This document shows positions 1-10,265 of a stretch of 64,000 nt of DNA, in pieces. Position numbers and translations under genes: made by a program. The stretch is from the NCBI GenBank assembly GCA_008012115.1, contig SSEB01000003.1, positions 186,001 to 250,000 of the forward strand, in the 5' to 3' direction. The number at the start of each line of letters is the position of its first letter. Position 1 is the first letter of the stretch. Origin of the DNA: Nevskiaceae bacterium (lineage in GTDB: Bacteria > Pseudomonadota > Gammaproteobacteria > Nevskiales > Nevskiaceae). The notes under the pieces were generated by a model that was not told the DNA's origin, searched no databases, and saw nothing but the letters and a program-made list of their open reading frames with translations.

Positions 1-1270
1 CGTGCAGTACCGTCGTGTGATCCTTGCCAAAAGCCTCGCCGATTTCCGGCAGGCTGTGCTGCGTCAGCTCTTTCGCCAGTGCCATCGCGATCTGACGGGG
101 CCGCGCCAGGGAACGCGTACGCCGCGGCGAGCTGAGGTCGGCGAGACGGATGTTGAAGTAGCCACTGACGGTGCGCTTGATATTGTCGATCGTCACCATC
201 CGCTCGTAAGCCGCGAGGCGGTCCTTGAGCGTGGCACGGGCAAAGTCGGCGGTTAGGGTCTCGCCCTTCAGGCGCGCCGTGGCCGACAGCGTCGCGAGGG
301 CGCCTTCGAGATCGCGGACGTTGGAGCGAATGCGCTGTGCGACGAAAAACGCGACATCCTCCGGCAACTTCACCTTGGCCTGCTCAGCCTTGGCGAGCAA
401 GATGGCCACGCGGGTTTCCAGCTCCGGCGGTTCCACCGCCACCGACAGGCCCCAGGTGAAGCGCGACTTCAGGCGCTCGTCGATACCGTCGACATCCTTC
501 GGATACCGGTCGCAGGTCAGCACGATCTGCTTGCGGTTGTCGATCAGTGCATTGAAGGTGTGGAAAAACTCTTCCTGGGTCCGTTCTTTGTTGGCGAAGA
601 ACTGGATGTCGTCAATCAGCAGCGCATCCACCGACCGGAAGAAAGAGCGGAACTCGTCGGCGCGGCCGTGCCGGATGGCCATCACCATGTGATTCATCCA
701 CTGCTCGGCACCCAAGTAAGCAATGCGGGCCCGCGGATTATGCGCCAGCACGGCATTGCCGACCGAATGCATCAAGTGTGTTTTGCCCAGGCCGGATTGC
801 CCGTAGATCAGTAGCGGGTTGTAAGCGGCGCCAGGCGTCTCGACGACGTGCTGGGCAGCGGCGCGCGCATGTGCGTTGGACTTGCCCTCGATGAAGTTCT
901 CGAGCGTGAACTGTGGGTTGAGCTTGGCCGTGAAGGCGGTCGGAACGTCCTCGTAAGTCGCCGCCACCGGTGGCGCTTTGCGCGACGGGGCCTCAGGAGC
1001 TTCGCTGGGCGCCGGCCGCGTTTCGGCGGTGCCGACCGCCAGCTCCACCTCCATCGGATCGGTGCCGGCATTGGCCTTGACCGCACGCCGGATCGGTCCA
1101 AGGAAGTCGCTGCGTACGCGATCCAGCACAATGCGGTTGGGCGCCAGCAGCAACAGCCGTTCACGCGTCGCTACTGGATGCAGTGGACGGATCCAGGTGT
1201 TGATGTCCTTGTCTGGAAGCTCGCCTTCCAGCCAGCGCACGCATTGCGTCCAGATATCTTCGCTGTACAT
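1..1270 (-). CDS. dnaA: Chromosomal replication initiator protein DnaA (3' end outside window)
   Basis: Reverse strand reads MYSEDIWTQCVRWLEGELPDKDINTWIRPLHPVATRERLLLLAPNRIVLDRVRSDFLGP; adjacent to divergent rpmH. No stop in window. Confidence 0.95.
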   Translation of the reverse strand, partial: MYSEDIWTQCVRWLEGELPDKDINTWIRPLHPVATRERLLLLAPNRIVLDRVRSDFLGPIRRAVKANAGTDPMEVELAVGTAETRPAPSEAPEAPSRKAPPVAATYEDVPTAFTAKLNPQFTLENFIEGKSNAHARAAAQHVVETPGAAYNPLLIYGQSGLGKTHLMHSVGNAVLAHNPRARIAYLGAEQWMNHMVMAIRHGRADEFRSFFRSVDALLIDDIQFFANKERTQEEFFHTFNALIDNRKQIVLTCDRYPKDVDGIDERLKSRFTWGLSVAVEPPELETRVAILLAKAEQAKVKLPEDVAFFVAQRIRSNVRDLEGALATLSATARLKGETLTADFARATLKDRLAAYERMVTIDNIKRTVSGYFNIRLADLSSPRRTRSLARPRQIAMALAKELTQHSLPEIGEAFGKDHTTVLH

Positions 1271-1346
1271 GTATCGATTAATAGTTATTGTCGGGCCTTC
1301 GCGTACGCTCTAGGCCGGCCGTGGAGTCTATCGCCTTGCCGCCGAC

Positions 1347-1355
1347 TTATCCACA
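1347..1355 (+). promoter_or_regulatory. DnaA box (TTATCCACA) in the dnaA-rpmH intergenic region
   Basis: Exact match to the consensus 9-mer between divergent dnaA and rpmH. Confidence 0.75.
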
Positions 1356-1427
1356 GTTCTCTTGTCGTCATCGAGTCGACGCGCTAGAATCCGCGCCCTT
1401 TTGTGGTTTTCAAGCTTTGGTATCGTC

Positions 1428-1562
1428 ATGAAACGCACATTTCAGCCGTCGAATCTGCGCCGCGCCCGTACGCACGGCTTCCGCGCCCGTATGGCCACCA
1501 AGGGCGGCCGTCTCGTGCTGTCCCGTCGTCGCGCCAAGGGCCGCAAGCGCCTGATCCCGTAA
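1428..1562 (+). CDS. rpmH: 50S ribosomal protein L34
   Basis: [44 protein letters not shown], 44 aa. Confidence 0.98.
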   Translation: MKRTFQPSNLRRARTHGFRARMATKGGRLVLSRRRAKGRKRLIP

Positions 1563-1588
1563 CACGGCCTGTTGCGCAAGGTGCATCC

Positions 1589-1942
1589 ATGGCGCGCTTT
1601 CCCCGGCGCGCCCGCCTGCTCAGGCCCGACGACTTCAAGGCGGCCTTTGAGAGCGGGCAACGCGAGCAGCTTCCCCTGTTTACTGCCGTCGTTCGCGGCA
1701 ACGAGACCCAGCAGCCGCGGCTCGGACTAGCCGTGGCGCGCAAGGCGGTTCCCCTGGCCATCACGCGCAACCGCATCAAGCGCCACGTGCGTGAAAGTTT
1801 CCGGCTGCATCAGGACCGTTTGCCGGATGTCGATCTCGTGATCCTCCCGCGGCCCGCGGCCGGCAAGGCGACCGCAGCGGAGCTGCGTCATCAGCTGGAG
1901 CGGCTCTGGACACGCCTGGCGGAAAAATGGCCCAAGTCCTGA
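1589..1942 (+). CDS. rnpA: Ribonuclease P protein component
   Basis: [25 protein letters not shown]...[23 protein letters not shown]; between rpmH and yidD. Confidence 0.95.
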   Translation: MARFPRRARLLRPDDFKAAFESGQREQLPLFTAVVRGNETQQPRLGLAVARKAVPLAITRNRIKRHVRESFRLHQDRLPDVDLVILPRPAAGKATAAELRHQLERLWTRLAEKWPKS

Positions 1943-2145
1943 TTTTCCTGATCCGCCTCTACCAGCGCCTGCTGAGCCCCCTGCTCGGCCCACGCTGCCG
2001 TTTTCATCCATCTTGTTCACAATACGCCGCCGAAGCGATCGAACGCTTCGGACCCTGGCGCGGTGGCTGGCTGGCCCTGCGCCGCCTGAGCCGCTGCCAT
2101 CCGCTGAATCCTGGCGGCATCGACCCCGTACCTGACAAGCCATAA
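1927..2145 (+). CDS. yidD: Membrane protein insertion efficiency factor YidD
   Basis: [35 protein letters not shown]. Confidence 0.95.
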   Translation: MAQVLIFLIRLYQRLLSPLLGPRCRFHPSCSQYAAEAIERFGPWRGGWLALRRLSRCHPLNPGGIDPVPDKP

Positions 2146-2165
2146 GAGCAACGAGACTTCACGCG

Positions 2166-3830
2166 ATGGAAAACCGCCGCTTCATCCTGATCGCCCTGCT
2201 GGGCGCCGTTCTCTTCTTCATCTACCAGGCCTGGCTCAAGGATTTCGCGCCACCGCCGGAAACACCGGTCGCCGCCGCCAGCGCGCCGGCGGTCTCCGAC
2301 GAAGCGCCGGCCGGCACGGCAGCGCTCGCCACGACACCTGCGGCGACGACGCCAGCCGCGGGCGCACCGGCAGCGCGCATCAAGGTGCGCACCGATGTGC
2401 TGGCGGTTGAAATTTCGCTGGCCGGCGGCGAAGTGCGCCGCGCCGCGCTGGTGGGCTATCCCGTCGCCAAGGACCAGCCTGATATTGACTATGCCCTGCT
2501 GGATGATCGCGACAACCACTGGTTCGTGCTGCAGAGCGGGCTGGCCACGCCGCAGGAAACGCTGTCCGGACCGCAGACGCTATTCCAGGCGGCGCAGGCC
2601 AGCTATGAACTGGCGGCCGGTGCCGACAGCCTCGAAGTCCCGCTGACCTACACCGGCGCCAACGGCGACGTGATCCGCAAGACCTACCGCTTCAAGCGCG
2701 GCAGCTACAGTGTCGAGCTGGTGCAAAGCGTCAAGAACGCCGAGGGCGCCGATCTCGCGGTGAGCCCCTACGTACGCCTGTGGCGCACGCCGCCCGCAAA
2801 TGTCAGCAGCCACCACATGGGCGCCAGCACCTTCACCGGCATGGCGTTCTACGAGCAGAAGCCGGATTCCAGCAACTACCGCTTCCGCAAGCTCAAGTTC
2901 GAGGACGTCGCCAAGGAGCCGCTCAACGCCAAGCAGCAGGGCGGATGGCTGGCGATGATGGAACACTACTTCATCGCCGCGGTGATTCCGCCGCATGAAG
3001 AGACCAACACGTTTTCCGCCAAGCCCAGCACCAGCCAGGGCTATCTCGGCCAGTACGTCGGCGCCGCAGCCGCGGTCGCGCCGCAGGCCGAGCACAGCTT
3101 CAGCACGCAGATCTACATGGGGCCGCTGCTGCAGAAGACGCTGGAGGGCGTGGCCCCCGGCTTCGATCTGGCCGTGGACTACGGCGTGCTGACGCCGATC
3201 GCGCATCCGCTGTTCCTGTTCCTCAACTGGCTGCACGGCCTCACCCACAACTGGGGCGTGGCCATCATCTTGCTGACGCTGTCGGTCAAGGGCCTGATGT
3301 TCAAGCTCTCCGAGGCACAGTACCGCTCGATGGCGAAGATGAAAAAATTCGCGCCGCGCATCCAGGAGCTCAAGGAGCGTTACGCCGACGACCGTGAGCG
3401 CATGAGCAAGGCGATGATGGAGCTGTACAAGAAAGAAGGCTTCAACCCGCTCGCCGGCTGCTGGCCGCTGGTGGTGCAGTTCCCGGTGTTCATCGCCTTG
3501 TATTGGGTGCTGCTGCAGAGCGTGGAACTGCGCCAGGCCCCGTTCATGCTGTGGATCAACGATCTCTCCGCCGCCGATCCCTATTTCGTGCTGCCGGTGC
3601 TGTTCGGCCTGAGCATGTTCGTGCAGCAGAAGCTCTCCGGTCAGCAGGTCGCTGACCCGATGCAGCAGAAGGTGATGCAGATCATGCCGATCATCATGAC
3701 GGCGTTCTTCGCCTTCTTCCCGGCGGGCCTGGTGCTCTACTGGTTCGTGTCCAACCTCACCGGCATTGCCCAGCAGTGGTACATCACGCGCAAGCTGGAC
3801 AAGGAAGGCCTTGGCCGCAAGGCTGCCTGA
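2166..3830 (+). CDS. yidC: Membrane protein insertase YidC
   Basis: 554 aa; N-terminal MENRRFILIALLGAVLFFIYQAW and the conserved C-terminal insertase domain. Confidence 0.97.
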   Translation: MENRRFILIALLGAVLFFIYQAWLKDFAPPPETPVAAASAPAVSDEAPAGTAALATTPAATTPAAGAPAARIKVRTDVLAVEISLAGGEVRRAALVGYPVAKDQPDIDYALLDDRDNHWFVLQSGLATPQETLSGPQTLFQAAQASYELAAGADSLEVPLTYTGANGDVIRKTYRFKRGSYSVELVQSVKNAEGADLAVSPYVRLWRTPPANVSSHHMGASTFTGMAFYEQKPDSSNYRFRKLKFEDVAKEPLNAKQQGGWLAMMEHYFIAAVIPPHEETNTFSAKPSTSQGYLGQYVGAAAAVAPQAEHSFSTQIYMGPLLQKTLEGVAPGFDLAVDYGVLTPIAHPLFLFLNWLHGLTHNWGVAIILLTLSVKGLMFKLSEAQYRSMAKMKKFAPRIQELKERYADDRERMSKAMMELYKKEGFNPLAGCWPLVVQFPVFIALYWVLLQSVELRQAPFMLWINDLSAADPYFVLPVLFGLSMFVQQKLSGQQVADPMQQKVMQIMPIIMTAFFAFFPAGLVLYWFVSNLTGIAQQWYITRKLDKEGLGRKAA

Positions 3831-3843
3831 AGCCTCTGGAACC

Positions 3844-3957
3844 GCCACCCGCTCGGCGGCGAAGGGCGACTGCAATTGTTAATAAATATTTACCGAAAAT
3901 AAAATCGATAGATATATTTTAACAATCTGGAGCCGCCGGAGGTCGAGAGCGGGTGAC
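3844..3957. repeat. Element E1: 114-bp symmetric AT-core intergenic element
   Basis: GCCACCCGCTC (3844-3854), core gttaataaat...attttaac (3878-3923, 46 bp), GAGCGGGTGAC (3947-3957). Confidence 0.9.
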
Positions 3958-3971
3958 GGCACAATGGGCCC

Positions 3972-5324
3972 ATGAGCATCGCCACCGACACCATCGCCGC
4001 CATCGCCACGCCGGCCGGGCGTGGGGCCTTGGGCATCCTGCGCCTGTCGGGCCCGCTGGCCCCCCACATTGCCGAACGGATCGCCGGTGCGCTGCCTCCG
4101 CCGCGTCAGGCGGCATTGCGACATTTTCGCGATGCCGACGGCAGCGTGATCGATCAGGGCCTGGTGCTGGTGTTTCCGGGTCCGCACTCCTTCACCGGCG
4201 AAGACGTGGTCGAGCTGCAAGGGCACGGTGGCCCGGTGCTGCTGGACCTGCTGCTGCGCAGCGCCTGTGCGCATGGCGCGCGCGTGGCGCGGCCGGGAGA
4301 ATTCTCCGAGCGCGCTTTTCTGAATGATCGCATCGACCTGGCGCAGGCCGAAGCCATCGCCGATCTCATCGATGCCGCCAGCGTGCAGGCCGCACGCGCC
4401 GCGTCGCGCTCGCTCGATGGCGAGTTCTCGCGTCGCGTCAACGCACTGGTCGAAGAACTGATCCAGCTGCGGGTGTTCGTCGAAGGCGCGCTGGACTTCT
4501 CCGACGAGGACGTCGACTGGCTTGCCGACGCGCGTCTGCGTGAACGGCTCGACGCACTCGATGCCCACCTGCGCGGCCTGCTGGCGCAGGCGGCCCAGGG
4601 CCGCCGCCTGCGCGAGGGCATCACGGTGACACTGACCGGCGCGCCCAACGTCGGCAAATCCACCCTGCTCAACCGGCTGGCGGGCACCGACGCCGCCATC
4701 GTCACCGACATCGCCGGCACCACGCGCGATGTGCTGCGCGAAAGCCTGGTGCTCGACGGCATGCCGCTGACCCTGGTCGATACCGCCGGCTTGCGCGAAT
4801 CCGACGATCCGGTCGAGCGCGAGGGCATCCGCCGTGCCTGGCAGGCGCTGGCGCAGGCCGAGATCGCCCTTTACCTGATCGACGACACCGCCGGCTGGAC
4901 GCCGCAGGACGAGGCGCTGGCGGCGCAGCTGCCGCCGCAGGCGCGGGTGCTGGTGCTGGCCAACAAATGCGACCTCAGCGGCCGCAAGGCGCAGCGGCTG
5001 CAGATCGGCGGCCGCGACGCGCTAAGGCTCAGCGCCGCCGATGGCAGCGGCGTGCCGTTGCTGATCGCCGCCATCCGCGAGATCGCCGGCCTGGGCGATG
5101 CGACGGAACACGCGTTCTCCGCCCGCACCCGTCACGTCGACGCCCTGCGTCGCGCCCAGGCATCCGTACACGACGCGCGCAAGCGCCTCGACGAAGGCGC
5201 CACGCCGGAACTCGCCGCCGAGGAACTGCGGCTCGCGCAGGACGCCTTGTCGGAAATCACCGGCGCATTCGGCAGCGACGACCTGCTCGGCCGCGTATTC
5301 AGCCAGTTCTGTATCGGCAAGTGA
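3972..5324 (+). CDS. mnmE: tRNA uridine-5-carboxymethylaminomethyl synthesis GTPase MnmE
   Basis: 450 aa; GAPNVGKSTLLN, DIAGTTRD, C-terminal FCIGK. Confidence 0.97.
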   Translation: MSIATDTIAAIATPAGRGALGILRLSGPLAPHIAERIAGALPPPRQAALRHFRDADGSVIDQGLVLVFPGPHSFTGEDVVELQGHGGPVLLDLLLRSACAHGARVARPGEFSERAFLNDRIDLAQAEAIADLIDAASVQAARAASRSLDGEFSRRVNALVEELIQLRVFVEGALDFSDEDVDWLADARLRERLDALDAHLRGLLAQAAQGRRLREGITVTLTGAPNVGKSTLLNRLAGTDAAIVTDIAGTTRDVLRESLVLDGMPLTLVDTAGLRESDDPVEREGIRRAWQALAQAEIALYLIDDTAGWTPQDEALAAQLPPQARVLVLANKCDLSGRKAQRLQIGGRDALRLSAADGSGVPLLIAAIREIAGLGDATEHAFSARTRHVDALRRAQASVHDARKRLDEGATPELAAEELRLAQDALSEITGAFGSDDLLGRVFSQFCIGK

Positions 5325-5336
5325 GCCGTCAGCCGT

Positions 5337-5771
5337 CTACTTGCTGACTTCGCGCTCGATCGCCACCACCACCCGGCGGTCATCGAAGAACACGCGGATA
5401 CGGTCGCCTGCCGGTTGCGCGTTGTTGATGACCACCGGCGCGAAGGCCGGGAAGAAATACGGGTTGTAGTAGCCGACGTAATCGACCGTCGCGACGGTTG
5501 AATCGCGGTTCTTGTAGTGCCAGACGCGAACCACACCCTTGGCTTCGGTGCGCTCGGTGATGCTGTCCGGGCGGCCGAGCGCCATCTCGACGCCGAAGTC
5601 CGGCATGCCGATGCCGATGTCGCCGTTGTGCACCAGCGCCTGCTGCGCGGGCGTCAGCCGGGCGTAGCCTTCCGGGTTGTCGCGGATGCGGGTCTCCGGC
5701 GAGGCGCAGGCGCCGAGCAGGGCGGTGACGAGCAACAACACGAAAGTGGTGATGCGAACGCTGGGTTTCAT
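5337..5771 (-). CDS. Putative lipoprotein, 144 aa
   Basis: MKPSVRITTFVLLLVTALLGAC lipobox; remainder unassigned. Confidence 0.7.
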   Translation of the reverse strand: MKPSVRITTFVLLLVTALLGACASPETRIRDNPEGYARLTPAQQALVHNGDIGIGMPDFGVEMALGRPDSITERTEAKGVVRVWHYKNRDSTVATVDYVGYYNPYFFPAFAPVVINNAQPAGDRIRVFFDDRRVVVAIEREVSK

Positions 5772-5945
5772 GACGCAATCCTCCTGGCCAGACTTCGACA
5801 ATGCGCCATGCCATTGGTGCGATGCCGACGCCCTTTTCTGCAACGATACCGCGTATACGAAACGGCGGCAGGAACCGTTGCAGCCGACCCCACAGCGCGA
5901 AGCCGCCGCGCCCGGTATGCTGCAGGCCCCTGATGGAAATGCATC

Positions 5946-6365
5946 GTGTCCAAGACCCTGCTCGACAGCGTGTTCAACGGCGGCCGCTCCAGCCGCAACG
6001 GTGATCTGGTGGTGGTGATGCTGCCGTCGCAGAGTTTCGTCACCAGCGCGCAGGAGTTCATGCAGGCGCAGCAATGGGCGCGCTCCAAGCAGTCCAACGG
6101 CTTTCCCAACCGCGACCGCGCGGCGTTCATCGAGCGCTTCGACACGCTGGTGGCGCGCAACGGCGCCGGCGTGGCCACGCGCGGGCATCCCAAGGTGCTC
6201 AAGCGCATGGTGGCGCTGATGGAGCAACAGGGCATGGCGATGGAAGACTGGATGATTCCGCGCTTCGTCGACGACGAGATCAAGCGCAAGGAAAAACCCG
6301 AGGACGAGGCCGAAGCGCCGGCCGCGGCGCCGGACCCGGACTCGCCAAAGCTTCCGCAGGACTGA
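5946..6365 (+). CDS. Hypothetical protein, 139 aa
   Basis: GTG-start ORF MSKTLLDSVFNGGRSSRNGD..., divergent from the lipoprotein gene; family not recognised. Confidence 0.6.
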   Translation: MSKTLLDSVFNGGRSSRNGDLVVVMLPSQSFVTSAQEFMQAQQWARSKQSNGFPNRDRAAFIERFDTLVARNGAGVATRGHPKVLKRMVALMEQQGMAMEDWMIPRFVDDEIKRKEKPEDEAEAPAAAPDPDSPKLPQD

Positions 6366-6439
6366 TCGTGCCGGCAGACGCGGACACCGCCGCATCCGCA
6401 GCGGTGTACGGGCTGCGGGAATTCGTCTACATTCGCGCT

Positions 6440-6553
6440 CGCTTCCGCCGCCGCTACGCCCACGCCGCCGCGCGTTATTAAATATACGCAGATTACTTTG
6501 GATGTTAATTAATTGTAACGCCCGGTCGGGTCACGACGCGGAGAGCGGGTGGC
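6440..6553. repeat. Element E2: AT-core intergenic element with left arm decayed
   Basis: Core gttattaaat...aattgtaac 6474-6519 (46 bp); right arm GAGCGGGTGGC 6543-6553 at the conserved 34-bp spacing. Expected left arm position not recognisable. Confidence 0.7.
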
Positions 6554-6559
6554 GCTGCC

Positions 6560-7610
6560 GATGCCAGGATCGATGCCTGTGAAGCCCCTGCAACACGACG
6601 CGGTGCCCTATCGGCTGGAGACCGTCGAGGCCATCAGGGCGCAGCCGGACGAGCGCACCCTGGCTCTGGTGCGTTATGGCCGTGATCTGCCGGTGACGGA
6701 CGATCCGCGGGTCATCGACATCGGACTGGACCTGCTGGGCGGGGTCTCTCTGGCGCAGCACTGGCGCAGCCCGACCCCGGTACGTATCGGACAGGACGAA
6801 GGGCTGCGCTACGCCTGCAATGGGGAGGTGCTGATCGGCAGCCTGCGACTTGAAGAGCGCGAACTGGGCGACATGGCCGAAGCCGCGTTCCAGGCCTATC
6901 TGCGCATGGACCGCCTGCTGCAGGCACAGGGGTATCCGGGTTGCCTGCGCGTCTGGATCTACATGGGCGGCATCACCCGTGGTGAGGGCGACGACGAGCG
7001 CTACCGGCAGTTCACCCTGGGCCGGCATCGTGCGCTGTCGCTCAAGCCGGATTTCGAGCGCAACCTGCCGGCCGCCACGGCGATCGGCACGCATGGCGAA
7101 GGCCTGACCATTTATTTCCTCGCGGCGCCCACGGCCGGCATCCAGATCGAGAATCCGCGACAGGTCAGCGCCTTCCATTACCCGCGCGCCTACGGGCCGC
7201 GCAGCCCGAGCTTTTCCCGAGCCACGCTCAAGCGCTGGGCGGAGGGCGCGCATCTCTACGTGTCCGGCACCGCCAGCATCGTTGGCCACGAGAGCCGTCA
7301 TCCCGGCGATCCCGCCCTGCAACTGGAAGAGATCGCCCACAACCTGCGCGAACTGGTGCAAGGCGCGCTCGACCGGCACCCGACTGCGCGCTCATTCAAC
7401 GAGTGCCGCGCACTGGGCCTCAAGCTGTACCTGCGTCAGCGCCATCTGCTGGCCGGCCTGCGCCAGCAGCTGCCTCGCCTGTTCGGCGCCGACACGCCGA
7501 TCCTGTGCTTGGAGGGCGACATCTGCCGCGACGAGTTGCTGGTGGAAGTCGAAGGCATTTATACCCTGGTGCCGCGCGAAACAGATGCGGCACCGCGTCT
7601 CGTTGAGTGA
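6560..7610 (+). CDS. FkbO/Hyg5-type (XanB2-like) chorismatase family protein
   Basis: NPRQVSAFHYPRAYGPRSPSFSRA and YVSGTASIVGHESRHPGD motifs. The ORF-track start (6549) lies inside the E2 right arm; ATG at 6560 or 6572 is more plausible. Confidence 0.8.
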
Positions 7611-7724
7611 AGCGGCAATATTTCTTTCGCCCATGAATTGGGCTATGTTGGGGCACGGTGGTTGTGCCCAACTGCCGGAGCCTGGGGCTAGGGCTCAATC
7701 CAACAAGACGCAAGGAGAATCAAC

Positions 7725-8207
7725 ATGATGAAAAAAGCAGCGGTGGTTGCTGTGCTCGCGCTCGCGCCGGTCGTCAATGCTTTTGCGGATCACGATGCGG
7801 GTTGCGGCGCCGGCAGCATGATCTGGGCCGGACAGAAGGGCCTCGTGTTCAAGGTGCTCGCCGCGACCACCAACGGCATCTTCGGCAACCAGACCTTCGG
7901 CATGACCTCTGGGACCCTGGGCTGCTCGCAGGATGGCGTCGTCACCGCCTCCAGCCGCGTGCCGATGTTCGCCAGCGCCAACCTCGATCAGCTGTCCGCC
8001 GATATGGCCGCCGGCCACGGTGAAACGCTGACCGCGCTGGCCTCGCTCTACAACGTCGCCGACGCCGATCGCAGCGCGTTCTACGCCAAGCTGCAGTCCA
8101 GCTACGGCAGCATCTTCGCGCGCGCCGACGTGACGTCGAACGAAGTCGTTGCCGCGATGGAAGCCGCGCTCAAGAGCGACGCCCGCCTCGCGCACTACGT
8201 CGCCTAA
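7725..8207 (+). CDS. DUF3015 family exported protein
   Basis: Signal peptide followed by DAGCGAGSMIWAGQKG...NGIFGNQTFGMTSGTLGC. Confidence 0.8.
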   Translation: MMKKAAVVAVLALAPVVNAFADHDAGCGAGSMIWAGQKGLVFKVLAATTNGIFGNQTFGMTSGTLGCSQDGVVTASSRVPMFASANLDQLSADMAAGHGETLTALASLYNVADADRSAFYAKLQSSYGSIFARADVTSNEVVAAMEAALKSDARLAHYVA

Positions 8208-8225
8208 GCATCACCGCTCGCAAAG

Positions 8226-8256
8226 GACGGCGGCTGCAAGGCCGCCGTCTTTTTTT
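8226..8256 (+). terminator. Rho-independent terminator after the DUF3015 gene
   Basis: GACGGCGGC-tgcaag-GCCGCCGTC followed by a T-tract. Confidence 0.85.
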
Positions 8257-8261
8257 GCCCG

Positions 8262-10175
8262 ATGAAACGTCTCCTGTTCCTGTTGTGTCTGGCCTGCTCC
8301 GGCGTGGCGGATGCCGCCGGCGATCCTGCGTATCTTGCTGAACTGCAGGCGCAGGCAAAGGTCCGTCAGCTCGCGCAGGCGCGGCCCTGGCAGCGGCTGC
8401 TGCATCTCCAGCCGGATCGCATCGGGCAGGGCTACACCAGCACCATTTCCTTCGCGGGCTTTTTCAACGCACCCGAAGGCCGCGACCACCCCGCCGCGGA
8501 ACTCGATGCGACGCTGGCGGTGTTTTTCAGTGATACCGACATCGCCGGCGAGCCGCCACAGTGCCGCTTCAAGGCGCGTTATGAATGGCTCAAGTCGCAA
8601 CTCGACTTCGACGACGCACGTCTGCCGCCGCAACCGTGCACGCGTTACGACGCCTGGGCGGCGGGCCTCAATGCGCGACACCTCGCCGTGGTGTTCGCAT
8701 CGAACGATCTCAACAGCCCGTCGTCGATGTTCGGCCACACGCTGCTGCGCGTCGACGCGCCCGGCCAGGGGCGCGACGAACGCCTGCTGGCCTACGCGCT
8801 CAACTATGCCGCCACCGACATCGACGACAACGGTGCGGTCTACGCCTGGCGCGGCATCACGGGTTCTTACACCGGTTATTTCTCGATCTATCCGTACTAC
8901 GAGAAGGTCAAGGAGTACGCGCGCTTCGAGCACCGCGATCTCTGGGAATATCCCCTCGAGCTTTCGCCGCAGGACACGCAGCGCCTGCTGTGGCATGTGT
9001 GGGAGCTGCGCGGCGTCGGTTCCAACTACTACTTCTTCTCGCAGAACTGTTCATTCCAGTTGCTGAGCCTGATCGAGGCGGCGCGTCCCGATCTCGATCT
9101 GACGCATCGCTTCCTCTATCGCGGCGTGCCCTACGCCATTCCCATCGATACCATCCGCCAGTTGCGCGACGCCGGCGTGCTCGGCGCGCCCGACTACCGC
9201 CCGGCCAATGCCAAGCGTCTGCAGCACGAGCTGGCGCAGCTCGGCGAGGCGCAGCGCATCTGGGTGCTGGCCTATGCGCGCGGTGACACGGACCTCGCTG
9301 CAGCAACCTATATGCAGGCGGAGGAGCGGGATCGCGCGCGCATGCTCGAGACCGCGCACGAGCTGCTGTACTTCCGCTTCCAGGAAGGCGAACTGAGCCG
9401 CGAGGCCGGACTGCCGCGCGACCGCGCCGCGCTGCTCGCGCGCAGCCGCATCGCCACGCCGGCAGATTTCGCGCCCGTGCCGCAGCCGGAGACACCTCCC
9501 GATGCCGGGCACGACAGCGGCCGGCTGAGCATGGGCCTGCGTGCCGATGCGCATCACGTCGCGGCACTGCTGCGACTGCGACCTGCCTATCACGACCGGC
9601 TCGATCCGCCCGCCGGTTATCTCGCTGGCGGCGAGCTGGAGTTTTTCGATCTCGGCCTGCTCGCCAACCGCAAGGGCGTGCAGCTTGACGACCTGCGCCT
9701 GCTCAGCGTGCAGGCGGTGTCGCCGCGCAGCGACGTCTTCAAGCCCTGGTCCTGGCAGGCGTCCACCGGCCTGCGCCGCAGCGAGCCGCAGACCCTGTCG
9801 GCTGATCCGCAGGGGCGCTACGGCCCCTACGTCGACGGTGGCGGCGGCATGGCCTGGGCGCCGTGGTCCAATACGCAGGTCTATGGATTCGCGTTCGGCA
9901 GCGCCGACCTCAACGCCGACGCTGCCAAGGGTTACCTGCTGCGTGGCGGCCTGCGCACTGGCGCCGCCGTGCAGTGGTCATCGCGATGGACCCAGCAACT
10001 GGAGCTCGATGAACTGGCTGGCCTGTCACCGCAGACGCGGGCGCGTCACGAGGCCCGCCTCGGCACCCAGTGGCAGTGGTGTCATTCGAAGGGGCTGCGC
10101 CTCAACCTGCACTACACCCGCCTCGGCGACCAGACCTGGCGCAGCGGCGAACTGCTCTGGCAGATTTATTTCTGA
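8262..10175 (+). CDS. DUF4105 (Lnb N-terminal-like) domain protein
   Basis: 637 aa; FASNDLNSPSSMFGHTLLRVD and YYFFSQNCSFQLLSLIE motifs; adjacent to DUF3015. Confidence 0.8.
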   Translation: MKRLLFLLCLACSGVADAAGDPAYLAELQAQAKVRQLAQARPWQRLLHLQPDRIGQGYTSTISFAGFFNAPEGRDHPAAELDATLAVFFSDTDIAGEPPQCRFKARYEWLKSQLDFDDARLPPQPCTRYDAWAAGLNARHLAVVFASNDLNSPSSMFGHTLLRVDAPGQGRDERLLAYALNYAATDIDDNGAVYAWRGITGSYTGYFSIYPYYEKVKEYARFEHRDLWEYPLELSPQDTQRLLWHVWELRGVGSNYYFFSQNCSFQLLSLIEAARPDLDLTHRFLYRGVPYAIPIDTIRQLRDAGVLGAPDYRPANAKRLQHELAQLGEAQRIWVLAYARGDTDLAAATYMQAEERDRARMLETAHELLYFRFQEGELSREAGLPRDRAALLARSRIATPADFAPVPQPETPPDAGHDSGRLSMGLRADAHHVAALLRLRPAYHDRLDPPAGYLAGGELEFFDLGLLANRKGVQLDDLRLLSVQAVSPRSDVFKPWSWQASTGLRRSEPQTLSADPQGRYGPYVDGGGGMAWAPWSNTQVYGFAFGSADLNADAAKGYLLRGGLRTGAAVQWSSRWTQQLELDELAGLSPQTRARHEARLGTQWQWCHSKGLRLNLHYTRLGDQTWRSGELLWQIYF

Positions 10176-10265
10176 ACGGCGAGACGGCTGCCCACGAACG
10201 TTTGCGTCGCAGCGGTCGTCACGCGCTGCATCGCGGATGCCCACGTCTTCGGATTGCGTGCAGGC

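Noticed and set aside
1271-1427. Full chromosomal origin in the dnaA-rpmH gap
   Set aside because: Only one exact DnaA box in about 157 bp; the dnaA-dnaN side is outside the window, so oriC cannot be placed.
2580-3875. 431-aa - strand ORF antisense to yidC
   Set aside because: His/Gln/Arg-rich low-complexity translation typical of antisense frames; yidC is certain.
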